This document shows positions 1-6,324 of a stretch of 12,362 bases of DNA, piece by piece. The stretch comes from an uncultured Collinsella sp. (GTDB lineage: Bacteria > Actinomycetota > Coriobacteriia > Coriobacteriales > Coriobacteriaceae). The position numbers were made by a program, and so were the translations under genes. Each line of letters starts with the position of its first letter. Position 1 is the first letter of the stretch. The stretch lies in the NCBI GenBank assembly GCA_958431945.1, contig CAUASQ010000041.1:1-12362 (forward strand). The letters run 5' to 3'. A model generated the notes under the pieces. The model was not told where the DNA came from. It saw only the letters and a program-made list of their open reading frames with translations, and searched no databases.

Positions 1-21
1 TGTAGTCGAAGGCAAATCCAT

Positions 22-49
22 ATCTTAGACAAGAATTCGCGATTTGCAA
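22..49 (-). promoter_or_regulatory. Possible leftward promoter at window edge
   Basis: On the minus strand TTGCAA (44-49) and TAAGAT (22-27) are separated by 16 nt, a weak match to a sigma-70-type -35/-10 pair. It would fire out of the left edge, towards a gene outside the window and divergent from dinB. The -10 matches only four of six consensus bases and no downstream gene is visible, so this could be chance. Confidence 0.22.
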
Positions 50-81
50 GCACATCCACGCACCCCACATGAGCTGCGCGG

Positions 82-87
82 TATACT
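82..87 (+). promoter_or_regulatory. -10 element of a probable leaderless dinB promoter
   Basis: TATACT, five of six matches to the TATAAT consensus, lies exactly 6 nt before the dinB ATG at 94. That is the usual distance from a -10 box to the transcription start, so the first transcribed base would be the A of the start codon. No Shine-Dalgarno sequence is visible between the box and the ATG, which fits leaderless translation, common in actinobacteria. The hexamer 17 nt upstream (59-64) does not resemble a -35, so the promoter is a -10-dominated type. No LexA box is recognisable nearby. Confidence 0.6.
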
Positions 88-93
88 CATGCC

Positions 94-1347
94 ATGAAAA
101 GACGCGAACATACATACGGTTATGAAGATGCTGCGGGCGTCACGCCGCCACCCTGGACGGGAACGGCGGTGGGCCTCATGGATCTCGATGCGTTTTTTGC
201 GAGCGTGGAGATGCTCGATCATCCCGAGTGGCGCGGCAAGCCGCTCATCGTGGGTGGCGATGCCGATTCCCGCGGCGTTGTGTCCACCTGCTCATACGAG
301 GCACGTCGCTTTGGCGTGCACTCCGCCATGCCCTCGGCCGAGGCACGGCGTCTCTGTCCGCAGGCCATTTGGACGCATGGGCATTTCGATCGCTACCACG
401 AGGTCAGCGCGCAGGTCATGGCGATTCTCGCCGACGAGACCCCGCGCGTTGAGCGCGTATCCATCGACGAGGCCTTTATCGATATCACACCGGGTCGCTT
501 TGCACCCGAGGACCCGCTGCTGGTTGCGCGGCGCATCAGTGATCGCGTGGCGGCGCTGGGAGTGACCTGCTCCATTGGCGTCGGCTGCAACAAGACGGTC
601 GCAAAGATCGCAAGCGAGCGGGACAAGCCGTTTGGGCTGACCATCGTACGCCCTGGAACCGAGCAGCGCTTTTTGGCCGCGCTGCCGGTATCTGCCATGA
701 GCGGCATCGGACGCTCGGCCGAGGAGCGGCTGCGCCGCATGCGCATCTACACGCTTGGCGAGCTGTCACGCGCACCGGAATCCACCTTGGCCTCTATTTT
801 TGGCGTCAACGGCGAACGCATGCGCCAGCGTGCGCTGGGGCTCGAAATCTCTGAAGTCACGAGCCTCGATGAAGAGCGCGAGGTTAAGTCGGTCGGCAAT
901 GAACGCACCTTTGCGAACGATTTAACTGAGCGCGGGGACATCGAAGCGGCGATTGCGCTGCTGGGAGAGTCAGTGGGACGCCGCCTGCGCCGTCAGGGAC
1001 TAACGGGCGCCACGGTGACGCTCAAACTCAAGTATTCGTACGGAAACGGTCGCTCGGCACAGCGCCGGCTGCCGCATCCGACCGACGATGAGAACATCTT
1101 TGTAGCGGTGGCGCTCGAGCTGCTCGACAACATCTGGCAGGAAGGCATGCATGTGCGCCTGGCGGGCATAGGTATGAGCGACTTCGATCATCAGGGCGGC
1201 ATCCAGACCGACCTGTTCTGCGAAGTCGACGACCGCGGAGCCCAATCCAGCGACCGTCGCAACCTCTCCGTCGCCATCGACGCCGTCCGAGACAAGTTCG
1301 GCGATACCGCCCTATCCTTCGGCCGTCAATCCCGCTTCAACGATTAG
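94..1347 (+). CDS. dinB: DNA polymerase IV (Y-family translesion polymerase)
   Basis: Error-prone Y-family DNA polymerase that extends primers past damaged template bases and is recruited by the sliding clamp. The protein has 417 residues, longer than the roughly 350 of E. coli DinB because of about 22 extra N-terminal residues. Palm motif 1 is MDLDAFFASVE: D30 matches the first metal-binding aspartate and F35 the steric gate that excludes ribonucleotides. SIDEAF (123-128) supplies the catalytic D125 and E126. The helix-hairpin-helix stretch around MSGIGRSAEERLRR and the little-finger domain follow. A consensus clamp-binding pentapeptide QTDLF sits at 371-375. The ATG at 94 is preferred because a -10 box lies 6 nt upstream; a GTG at 169 (residue 26) is possible but would trim the first beta strand. 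All catalytic residues are intact. It is convergent with the rsfS operon. Confidence 0.96.
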   Translation: MKRREHTYGYEDAAGVTPPPWTGTAVGLMDLDAFFASVEMLDHPEWRGKPLIVGGDADSRGVVSTCSYEARRFGVHSAMPSAEARRLCPQAIWTHGHFDRYHEVSAQVMAILADETPRVERVSIDEAFIDITPGRFAPEDPLLVARRISDRVAALGVTCSIGVGCNKTVAKIASERDKPFGLTIVRPGTEQRFLAALPVSAMSGIGRSAEERLRRMRIYTLGELSRAPESTLASIFGVNGERMRQRALGLEISEVTSLDEEREVKSVGNERTFANDLTERGDIEAAIALLGESVGRRLRRQGLTGATVTLKLKYSYGNGRSAQRRLPHPTDDENIFVAVALELLDNIWQEGMHVRLAGIGMSDFDHQGGIQTDLFCEVDDRGAQSSDRRNLSVAIDAVRDKFGDTALSFGRQSRFND

Positions 1348-1357
1348 TCCCTATGGC

Positions 1358-1399
1358 AAAAAGAAAGCCGGGCAGCTGCGAATGATGCAGCTGCCCGGC
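1358..1399 (-). terminator. Intrinsic terminator ending the obg-rsfS operon
   Basis: A perfect 13-bp GC-rich inverted repeat (GCCGGGCAGCTGC at 1367-1379 and its complement at 1387-1399) encloses a 7-nt loop. Read leftward, the hairpin is followed at once by TTTCTTTTT (complement of 1358-1366), the U-rich tract of a Rho-independent terminator. It lies 42 nt beyond the rsfS stop. Read rightward from dinB the same hairpin is followed by purine-rich sequence, so it is a good terminator only in the leftward direction. Confidence 0.9.
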
Positions 1400-1441
1400 G
1401 AAAGGTAAAGGTTAGCTAAAAAGCCCGTCTCAAATGAACTA

Positions 1442-1897
1442 CTAAAGGAGGTCAAGGGGAAGCTGGGGAGCGTCGCCCCAGAGCTTCTCGAGACGGTAGA
1501 ACTCGCGGGCCTCAGGGGTGAAGACGTGGACGACAACCGAACCGTAGTCCATGAGCATCCAGGTCTTCTGCTCGCGGCCCTCGATGGAAAACGGGTGCTC
1601 GCCGCAAGCCTCGGCGACCTTCTCCTCAATCTCGTCGACGATGGAATCAACCTGGCGATTGTTGGTGCCGGTAGCGAGGACAAAGTAGTCGCACACATCG
1701 GAAAGCTCAGTCAGGTCGAGCACCTGAACGTCCTCGCCTTTCTTGTCGTAGGCGGCCTGCGCGGCGGTGCGGGCGACATCCTCGGCGGCGACACCGCTCG
1801 CGGACAGCGAGGCGGCAGTGCGGTCGGACGTGGCAACGAAACTCTTGTGCTCCACACCTTCAAGAATCTGCTCGTCGGTCATGGTCTCGTCGGCCAT
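1442..1897 (-). CDS. rsfS: Ribosomal silencing factor RsfS
   Basis: RsfS (Iojap/YbeB family) binds bL14 on the large ribosomal subunit and blocks joining of the small subunit, lowering translation when nutrients are scarce. The family core spans about residues 38-145 of 151. It includes a run like DLTELSDVCDYFVLATG, then NNRQVDSIVDEIEEKV, DYGSVVVHVFTPEAREFY and the near-terminal LEKLWGDAP, all close to family consensus. The first 37 residues are a Ser/Thr/Ala-rich extension not typical of the core. The ATG at 1897 has AGAGG about 8 nt upstream; an ATG five codons further in is a less likely alternative. Two stop codons lie in tandem. It is last in the operon, 27 nt after yqeK, and is followed by a strong terminator. 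Confidence 0.95.
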   Translation of the reverse strand: MADETMTDEQILEGVEHKSFVATSDRTAASLSASGVAAEDVARTAAQAAYDKKGEDVQVLDLTELSDVCDYFVLATGTNNRQVDSIVDEIEEKVAEACGEHPFSIEGREQKTWMLMDYGSVVVHVFTPEAREFYRLEKLWGDAPQLPLDLL

Positions 1898-1924
1898 GGA
1901 ATACCTCTTTCTAGACAGCCCGAG

Positions 1925-2533
1925 CTAGCGCAGCTGGGCGTAATGGTTGTAAATCGTAATAGCCGTGGGATAAAGATAACGCCCGGTCTGGATCACATAG
2001 ACCAGACCCTGCGCAAAACAGGAGAAGAACAACTCATCGAGCGTAGACTCCCCCACCATCTTGCGCAGCGCATGCGCATAGTCGCCGTGGCGGTTGGGCT
2101 CGATGGCATCGGCCACAAAGACCACCATATCGAGCGGCGTCATGTCGCAGGCACCCACGGTGTGACGGTCGACAGCCTGGAAAACGGCCGGCGACAACTC
2201 GGGGAAAAGCTGCGGAAGCTCATAGGCGGCAACAGGGCCATGCAAAAGCGGCGTCGCGGCGGAAGGAGAGCCGGCAATCATAATGCCGTAATGCAGAGCG
2301 CGCGTGACCAGCTCGTCGTCGGAGAGCACTTTGTCCCAGTCATGGATCAGGCCGGCGGCAGCGGCATCAAAGCGGTCAACGCCGTAGACCTCGGCCAGAT
2401 GAAGTGCGGTCTCGGCAACACCCAGCGAATGCACATAGCGCTTGCGCTTATCCTTCATGCGAACATCGAGCAGCTCTTGAATGCGCTTGAGCAGCGCGCG
2501 CTCATCGCCCTCAAACTGATCCTCTACCGACAA
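1925..2533 (-). CDS. yqeK: YqeK-family HD-domain Ap4A hydrolase
   Basis: HD-superfamily metalloenzyme. Characterised YqeK proteins cleave diadenosine tetraphosphate (Ap4A) symmetrically to ADP, which makes this role likely here. In 202 residues the metal-ligand pattern is complete: H35 (in KRYVHSLGV), H64-D65 (LIHDWDK), H98 (LLHGPVAAY), H124 (DRHTVG) and D142 (FVADAIEPNR). HDWDK differs slightly from the common HDIAK/HDYAK form, but the ligands are unaffected. The start is a TTG at 2533, with a run of five G about 6 nt upstream as a plausible ribosome binding site; the first ATG is residue 26 and would remove part of the N-terminal helix. It lies 12 nt after nadD, a near-universal pairing in Gram-positive bacteria, and 27 nt before rsfS. 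Confidence 0.92.
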   Translation of the reverse strand: MSVEDQFEGDERALLKRIQELLDVRMKDKRKRYVHSLGVAETALHLAEVYGVDRFDAAAAGLIHDWDKVLSDDELVTRALHYGIMIAGSPSAATPLLHGPVAAYELPQLFPELSPAVFQAVDRHTVGACDMTPLDMVVFVADAIEPNRHGDYAHALRKMVGESTLDELFFSCFAQGLVYVIQTGRYLYPTAITIYNHYAQLR

Positions 2534-2545
2534 CGTAGACCCCCA

Positions 2546-3223
2546 TCACTCAAAATCTTCTTGGCCCAAATCGGCATATAGCCTGCGTTTGCGAATGTAG
2601 CCGAGCACGGACTCGCTCGTAAGATAGCGCACGCTCATACCGCGGGCAACTCGCTTACGAATGTTCGTCGAGCTGATCGCCAGCGCCGGAATCTGAATAT
2701 AGCGCACGTCGAACGGCAGCCCCGACTCTTTGATTCGGGCACGCGCCGTATCGATATCAAAGCCCGGTCGCGTCGCCGCAATAAAGGTAGCAAGCTCAGC
2801 GATTCGTTCGGCATCATGCCAGGTCACGATATCGATAATCGCGTCGGCGCCCGTAATAAAGTAAAGCTTTACTTGCGGCGGGTAAAAGTCGCGAAGGGCA
2901 TGAAGCGTATCGGCCGTATAGGTTACGCCCGGACGGTCGATCTCGAACCGGCTCGCCAAAAAGGCCGGGTTCGCGGCGGTGGCGAGGACCGTCATGGCAT
3001 AACGGTCCTCGGCAGGCGTCACCGGCTTGTCAAGCTTAAAGGCAGGAGAGCCCGCCGGCATAAAGAGCACAGCGTCCAAGTCGAGCGACTCGCGCGCCTG
3101 CTCGGCAGTCACCAAGTGCCCGTAATGAATCGGGTCGAATGTGCCGCCCATAATGCCGAGCCTAAACTCCCGCCCGTCCTCTAGAGGAAGCTCGGGCAGA
3201 CCGATTCCACCGCGCAGCGACAT
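2546..3223 (-). CDS. nadD: Nicotinate-nucleotide adenylyltransferase
   Basis: Transfers AMP from ATP to nicotinate mononucleotide, giving deamido-NAD, the penultimate step of NAD synthesis. The 225-residue protein has the nucleotidyltransferase signature GIMGGTFDPIHYGH (23-36), with the HxGH motif (H33, H36) that contacts ATP. A GADAIIDIVTWHD segment starts near 125, and the second ATP-binding signature ISSTNIRKRV lies at 183-192. About 20 residues precede the first beta strand, more than in most homologues. The ATG at 3223 is the only good start, since the next ATG is inside the catalytic motif. It follows the obg stop by only 3 nt and its GGAGGG lies within the end of obg, so translation is probably coupled to obg. 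Confidence 0.97.
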   Translation of the reverse strand: MSLRGGIGLPELPLEDGREFRLGIMGGTFDPIHYGHLVTAEQARESLDLDAVLFMPAGSPAFKLDKPVTPAEDRYAMTVLATAANPAFLASRFEIDRPGVTYTADTLHALRDFYPPQVKLYFITGADAIIDIVTWHDAERIAELATFIAATRPGFDIDTARARIKESGLPFDVRYIQIPALAISSTNIRKRVARGMSVRYLTSESVLGYIRKRRLYADLGQEDFE

Positions 3224-3226
3224 GGC

Positions 3227-4693
3227 TTACTCGCCCTCCGAGGTCTCGGCATCGCCCGCGGCATCCGCCGTATCGACAACCTCGACGCCCTCATCCGCAG
3301 CATCGGCCACGTCAATGGCTTCAACGGCAACGTCCTCGTCAGCATCCTCGAGCTCCTCGTACTCCGAGAAGTCCTCAGCGCCCTCAAAGTCAAAGGCGCG
3401 CTGGCAAATGCGGACCTCGTCGCCCGCACGGCAACCGGCCTTCTCGAGCGCGTCGTCAACACCCATACGCGCAAACTTATGCTGCAGGTAAATGACGGCT
3501 TCCTCGTTTTCCCAGTCGGTCTGGATGACCATGCGCTCGATGGCACGACCGACCACGCGGAAGGCACCGGGCTCTTCCTGGACAATGCGGAAACGCTTCT
3601 CGCGCTGCAGACGGCGACGCTCCCACTCCTCGTCACGCAGATCGACCGGCTCATCAGAGACCGCCAGCTCGGCGCGAAGCTTAGCCACCTGCTCGCCCAC
3701 GGCAAGCATCAGCGTGTTCAGGCCGGCGCCCGTAACAGCAGACACGGCAAAGAACATATGGCCATCGTCGAGCGCCGCACGCTTAAGGTCGGCAATCTTG
3801 TCGGCCGTGCCCGGCGCATCGCACTTGTTGGCAACGACGATCTGCGGACGCTCCGAAAGCTCGGCGCCATACTGCTCGAGCTCACGGTTAATGATGTGGT
3901 AATCCTCGACCGGATCGCGATCCTCAAAACCACCCGTCATGTCGACGACGTGCATGATCAGGGCCGTACGCTCAATGTGGCGCAGGAACTGGTGACCAAG
4001 GCCCTTGCCCTCGCTCGCGCCCTCGATGAGACCGGGAACGTCGGCAACGACGTAAGAATATTCGCCGGCACGCACCATGCCGAGGTTCGGTACGAGCGTG
4101 GTAAACGGGTAGTCGGCAATCTTGGGACGGGCGGCACTCATGCGCGCGATGAGTGATGACTTACCCACCGAGGGGAAGCCCACGAGCGCGGCATCGGCCA
4201 TAAGCTTCATCTCGAGCTCGATCCAGTGCTCCTCGGCAGGTTCGCCCAGCTGGGCGAACGCGGGCGCGCGGCGCACCGACGTCACAAAGTGGGTATTGCC
4301 CAAACCGCCGGCGCCACCGGGCGCCACGACGACGCGCTCGCCGTCGTGCACCAGGTCGGCAATCTCGAACATCGGGGTCTGCGTCTCGGGGTCGAGCTCG
4401 CGCACCACGGTACCCATAGGGACCTTGAGAATCAGGTCCTCGCCGCTCTTACCGTTACGACGGGCACCCTGCCCGTGCGTGCCGCGCTCGGCGCGGAAGT
4501 GATGCTTAAAGCGGTAATCGATCAGCGAAGACAGCTGAGCATCGGCCTGGATGACGACATTGCCGCCACGACCGCCGTCGCCGCCATCGGGGCCGCCCTT
4601 GGGGACAAATGCCTCGCGCCTAAACGACATGCATCCGGCTCCGCCGTCGCCGCCGCACACGTTAATGCGGCTGATATCGGTGAACTGTGACAA
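3227..4693 (-). CDS. obg: Obg-family GTPase (CgtA)
   Basis: Essential GTPase that binds the 50S subunit and links ribosome assembly to (p)ppGpp and energy state. Its 488 residues show three domains. The glycine-rich Obg fold (1-165) contains GGDGGAG, GGPDGGDGGRGG and GGAGGLGNTHF. The G domain has P-loop GFPSVGKSS (172-180), switch I YPFTTLVPNLG, G3 DVPGLIEG (218-225), NKCD (289-292) and SAVTGAG (318-324). A C-terminal OCT domain (about 345-435) follows. The last 50 residues are strongly acidic (Asp/Glu/Ala/Val-rich), a tail seen in some Obg proteins and probably disordered. The TTG start at 4693 is well supported by a perfect AGGAGG 8 nt upstream. The gene sits directly behind an intrinsic terminator after rpmA and has no room for its own promoter, so it depends on read-through. 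nadD follows after 3 nt. Confidence 0.97.
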   Translation of the reverse strand: MSQFTDISRINVCGGDGGAGCMSFRREAFVPKGGPDGGDGGRGGNVVIQADAQLSSLIDYRFKHHFRAERGTHGQGARRNGKSGEDLILKVPMGTVVRELDPETQTPMFEIADLVHDGERVVVAPGGAGGLGNTHFVTSVRRAPAFAQLGEPAEEHWIELEMKLMADAALVGFPSVGKSSLIARMSAARPKIADYPFTTLVPNLGMVRAGEYSYVVADVPGLIEGASEGKGLGHQFLRHIERTALIMHVVDMTGGFEDRDPVEDYHIINRELEQYGAELSERPQIVVANKCDAPGTADKIADLKRAALDDGHMFFAVSAVTGAGLNTLMLAVGEQVAKLRAELAVSDEPVDLRDEEWERRRLQREKRFRIVQEEPGAFRVVGRAIERMVIQTDWENEEAVIYLQHKFARMGVDDALEKAGCRAGDEVRICQRAFDFEGAEDFSEYEELEDADEDVAVEAIDVADAADEGVEVVDTADAAGDAETSEGE

Positions 4694-4701
4694 CAGAATC
4701 G

Positions 4702-4707
4702 CCTCCT
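4702..4707 (-). promoter_or_regulatory. obg ribosome binding site
   Basis: AGGAGG on the minus strand, a full Shine-Dalgarno match, is 8 nt before the TTG start of obg and fixes that non-ATG start. It begins only 2 nt after the U-tract of the upstream terminator. CUCC in the 3' arm of that hairpin (4719-4722) could instead pair with GGAG of this site, so forming the hairpin and exposing the site may be linked; that part is inference. Confidence 0.85.
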
Positions 4708-4709
4708 AC

Positions 4710-4753
4710 AAAAAAGAGGGAGACCCTTGAATCCTAAAACTCAAGTGCCTCCC
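4710..4753 (-). terminator. Intrinsic terminator/attenuator between rpmA and obg
   Basis: Read leftward, GGGAGGCACTTGA (4741-4753) pairs with TCAAGGGTCTCCC (4718-4730) across a 10-nt loop. That gives 12 pairs out of 13, with one G-U and one A-G mismatch. TCTTTTTT follows at once (complement of 4710-4717). This is a classic Rho-independent terminator, 25 nt after the rpmA stop. Because obg, nadD, yqeK and rsfS follow with no visible promoter in between, it probably acts as a partial terminator that sets a high ribosomal-protein to obg transcript ratio. Confidence 0.85.
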
Positions 4754-4778
4754 ACATATGTGCTCTATGAAGGGTGAA

Positions 4779-5036
4779 TTACGCGTTCGCGAGCGGGCGT
4801 ACGCTGACCCTGTGCTTGATACCCTTGTGGAACTCAACGGTACCGTCGACCAGCGCGAACAGCGTGTCGTCCTTACCACGGCCAACGTTCTCACCCGGGT
4901 GGATGTGCGTGCCGTGCTGACGGACGAGAATCGTGCCCGTGGTTACCGTCTGGCCGGCATAGCGCTTCGTGCCAAGGCGCTGACCGCGGGAGTCACGGCC
5001 ATTACGGGAGGAACCGAGTCCTTTTTTGTGTGCCAT
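4779..5036 (-). CDS. rpmA: 50S ribosomal protein bL27
   Basis: Large-subunit ribosomal protein whose N-terminal tail reaches the peptidyl transferase centre. Its 85 residues match bL27 throughout, including MAHKKGLGSSRNGRDS, the RLGTKRYAGQ segment and RQHGTHIHPGENVGRGKDDTLF. The N terminus starts directly at MAHKK and lacks the cleavable extension known from Firmicutes. Consistent with that, no Prp-type protease gene lies between rplU and rpmA, and the gap is only 33 nt. The ATG at 5036 has a weak AGTAGG site 8 nt upstream. A terminator hairpin follows 25 nt after the stop. Confidence 0.98.
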   Translation of the reverse strand: MAHKKGLGSSRNGRDSRGQRLGTKRYAGQTVTTGTILVRQHGTHIHPGENVGRGKDDTLFALVDGTVEFHKGIKHRVSVRPLANA

Positions 5037-5069
5037 TGTGTATACCTACTCTTTCGTTACGAGTGTAAT

Positions 5070-5444
5070 CTACTCGGCGACGGGAGCCTCGGCAACAGCC
5101 TCAGCCTCTGCCTTGACAGCCTTCTTGGCGCGGGAGGTAGCCTGGACCTTCACGATCTTCAGCTTGGTGAGCTGCTGACGGTGACCCTTCAGACGACGAT
5201 AGCGCTTACGCTTGTGGAACTTGAAGACCAGCTGCTTCTCGCCCTTGAACTGCTCAACGATCTGAGCGGTAACCTTGGCCTTGGCCAGCTTGTCGGGATC
5301 GATGACGATCTTCTTACCATCGTTGAGGAAGATAACCGGCAGGGTGACCTTGTCGCCCTCATTGCCCTCGATCTTCTCGACGGTGATGACATCGTCGGTG
5401 GCGACCTTGTACTGCTTGCCGCCCGTGTTAACGATTGCGTACAT
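5070..5444 (-). CDS. rplU: 50S ribosomal protein bL21
   Basis: Large-subunit ribosomal protein that binds 23S rRNA. The start is placed at the ATG at 5444 because family members begin MYAIVNTGGKQYKV. An in-frame ATG seven codons upstream (5465) would add MHEGQVN and would absorb the AAGGG ribosome binding site lying about 10 nt before 5444. The 124-residue protein carries the usual core with the basic stretch KFHKRKRYRRLKGHRQ near 75-90 and the end of the fold near 102. A roughly 22-residue Ala/Lys/Glu tail follows, absent from the 103-residue E. coli protein. It is the first gene of its unit, with a promoter ending about 43 nt upstream. Confidence 0.97.
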   Translation of the reverse strand: MYAIVNTGGKQYKVATDDVITVEKIEGNEGDKVTLPVIFLNDGKKIVIDPDKLAKAKVTAQIVEQFKGEKQLVFKFHKRKRYRRLKGHRQQLTKLKIVKVQATSRAKKAVKAEAEAVAEAPVAE

Positions 5445-5486
5445 GTTTACTTGCCCTTCATGCATCAGTTAGTGCAACAGCCGAAT

Positions 5487-5515
5487 ATAGTAGCAGGCGA
5501 AAATACCCCCGTCAA
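5487..5515 (-). promoter_or_regulatory. Promoter of the rplU-rpmA(-obg) unit
   Basis: On the minus strand TTGACG (5510-5515) and TACTAT (5487-5492) are separated by 17 nt, with TG one base before the -10 (extended -10). This is a strong sigma-70/SigA-type promoter. Transcription should start near 5478-5481, giving a leader of about 35 nt, too short for a large regulatory structure. The -35 hexamer contains the TGA stop of the upstream DUF2344 gene, so the promoter is built into the end of that gene. No terminator separates the two units, so read-through from the rodA operon is also possible. Confidence 0.85.
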
Positions 5516-6324
5516 CGAGTATGTGGAGCAAATCCACAAGTTCGCACAGGTATGGGGCTGACGAGTCGGCCCTCGTCGTCCTCGCATGCTTGATTCTGAC
5601 GCTCGACATCGTAGGAGCAGATGGTCACGAGGTCTTGCATACCGGTGGAAACAATAGGTGCATCCACGCCCGGGGTCAAGCCCTGCAACAAAACATCAGC
5701 AGCAGAAAGCAAAATCTCCGGACGCATGGAGCCCTCGTTGTCGGCATGGGTGTCGAGCATGAGCACCAAATGGTCCGGGCGCTCCCCCGCCGTGAGCTCA
5801 TAGCCCACGAGCGTGTGATCCAAATCCAAGCGCTTGCTCTTTTTGCCGCGCGCGTAGTCGATGCCGTGGCCCGCGCGCAGCGTGTCGATCGCACGACGCA
5901 CCTCGTCGGCGCTTACGGGCGCCTCGGGATCCAAGTGCAGGTCGATGCGATACGACAGGCGCGTGAGCTGCGCCGTCAACGCCGGCGTGCGCACGTCGAT
6001 GTACGCCGCCTCGATGGGCGCCAGATCGGCCGGAGACGCCGCAGTCAGGCGCCCAAACGCCTCGTCGAGCGCCACGAACTCGGTCATAAACAGGTCATAC
6101 CACTCGCAGGTCGACGACGTACCCACCGGCAGCGCCGAAGAGAAGCCCACGCGCATGTGCGGAGAGAAGCCCTGCGTGACGGCATAGGGAAGTCCCGCAC
6201 GGCGCACGATGCGCTCAATGGTATGGATTACTTCGAGATGGCCCAGGTACTTAAGGCGATCGCGCTTGCCATAGCGAACACGAAGCCTAAAGAGCGAGGG
6301 GTTGTCGGTCAGGCGCTCACTCAT
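5512..6324 (-). CDS. DUF2344 / TIGR03936 radical SAM-linked protein
   Basis: Uncharacterised partner of TIGR03960-type radical SAM proteins; in some bacteria the two are fused. It matches the family in LRVRYGKRDRLKYLGHLEV (14-32), in RRAGLPYAVTQGFSPHMRVG (41-60) and in FSSALPVGTS. The 270-residue length is somewhat over what I recall for the family. There is no signal peptide, membrane segment or known catalytic motif, so it is probably cytosolic and may present a substrate to, or serve as a subunit of, the radical SAM enzyme. Its ATG overlaps the TGA of the radical SAM gene (ATGA, 4 nt), strong evidence for translational coupling and roughly equal output. Its own stop lies inside the -35 box of the rplU promoter. 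The exact function is unknown. Confidence 0.9.
   Translation of the reverse strand: MSERLTDNPSLFRLRVRYGKRDRLKYLGHLEVIHTIERIVRRAGLPYAVTQGFSPHMRVGFSSALPVGTSSTCEWYDLFMTEFVALDEAFGRLTAASPADLAPIEAAYIDVRTPALTAQLTRLSYRIDLHLDPEAPVSADEVRRAIDTLRAGHGIDYARGKKSKRLDLDHTLVGYELTAGERPDHLVLMLDTHADNEGSMRPEILLSAADVLLQGLTPGVDAPIVSTGMQDLVTICSYDVERQNQACEDDEGRLVSPIPVRTCGFAPHTR

Noticed and set aside
98..120. Possible LexA/SOS box near the dinB start (CGAAC at 104-108)
   Set aside because: The second half-site GTTCG/GTTYC is absent at the needed spacing, and the position is inside the coding region.
1358..1399. Hairpin as the dinB terminator
   Set aside because: On the plus strand no T-rich tract follows the stem; the U-tract is only on the leftward side, so it is assigned to the rsfS operon.
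1526..2581. 351-codon plus-strand open frame across rsfS, yqeK and the nadD end
   Set aside because: It runs antisense through three recognised genes and their gaps and has no domain of its own, so it is a shadow of high-GC codon use.
4753..4762. Palindrome CACATATGTG as an operator
   Set aside because: Only 10 bp, AT-centred, with no promoter at this spot; it is just upstream of the terminator stem and is probably incidental.
5445..5481. L21-type autoregulatory leader or riboswitch before rplU
   Set aside because: The predicted leader is only about 35 nt and forms no convincing stem, so there is no room for a structured element.
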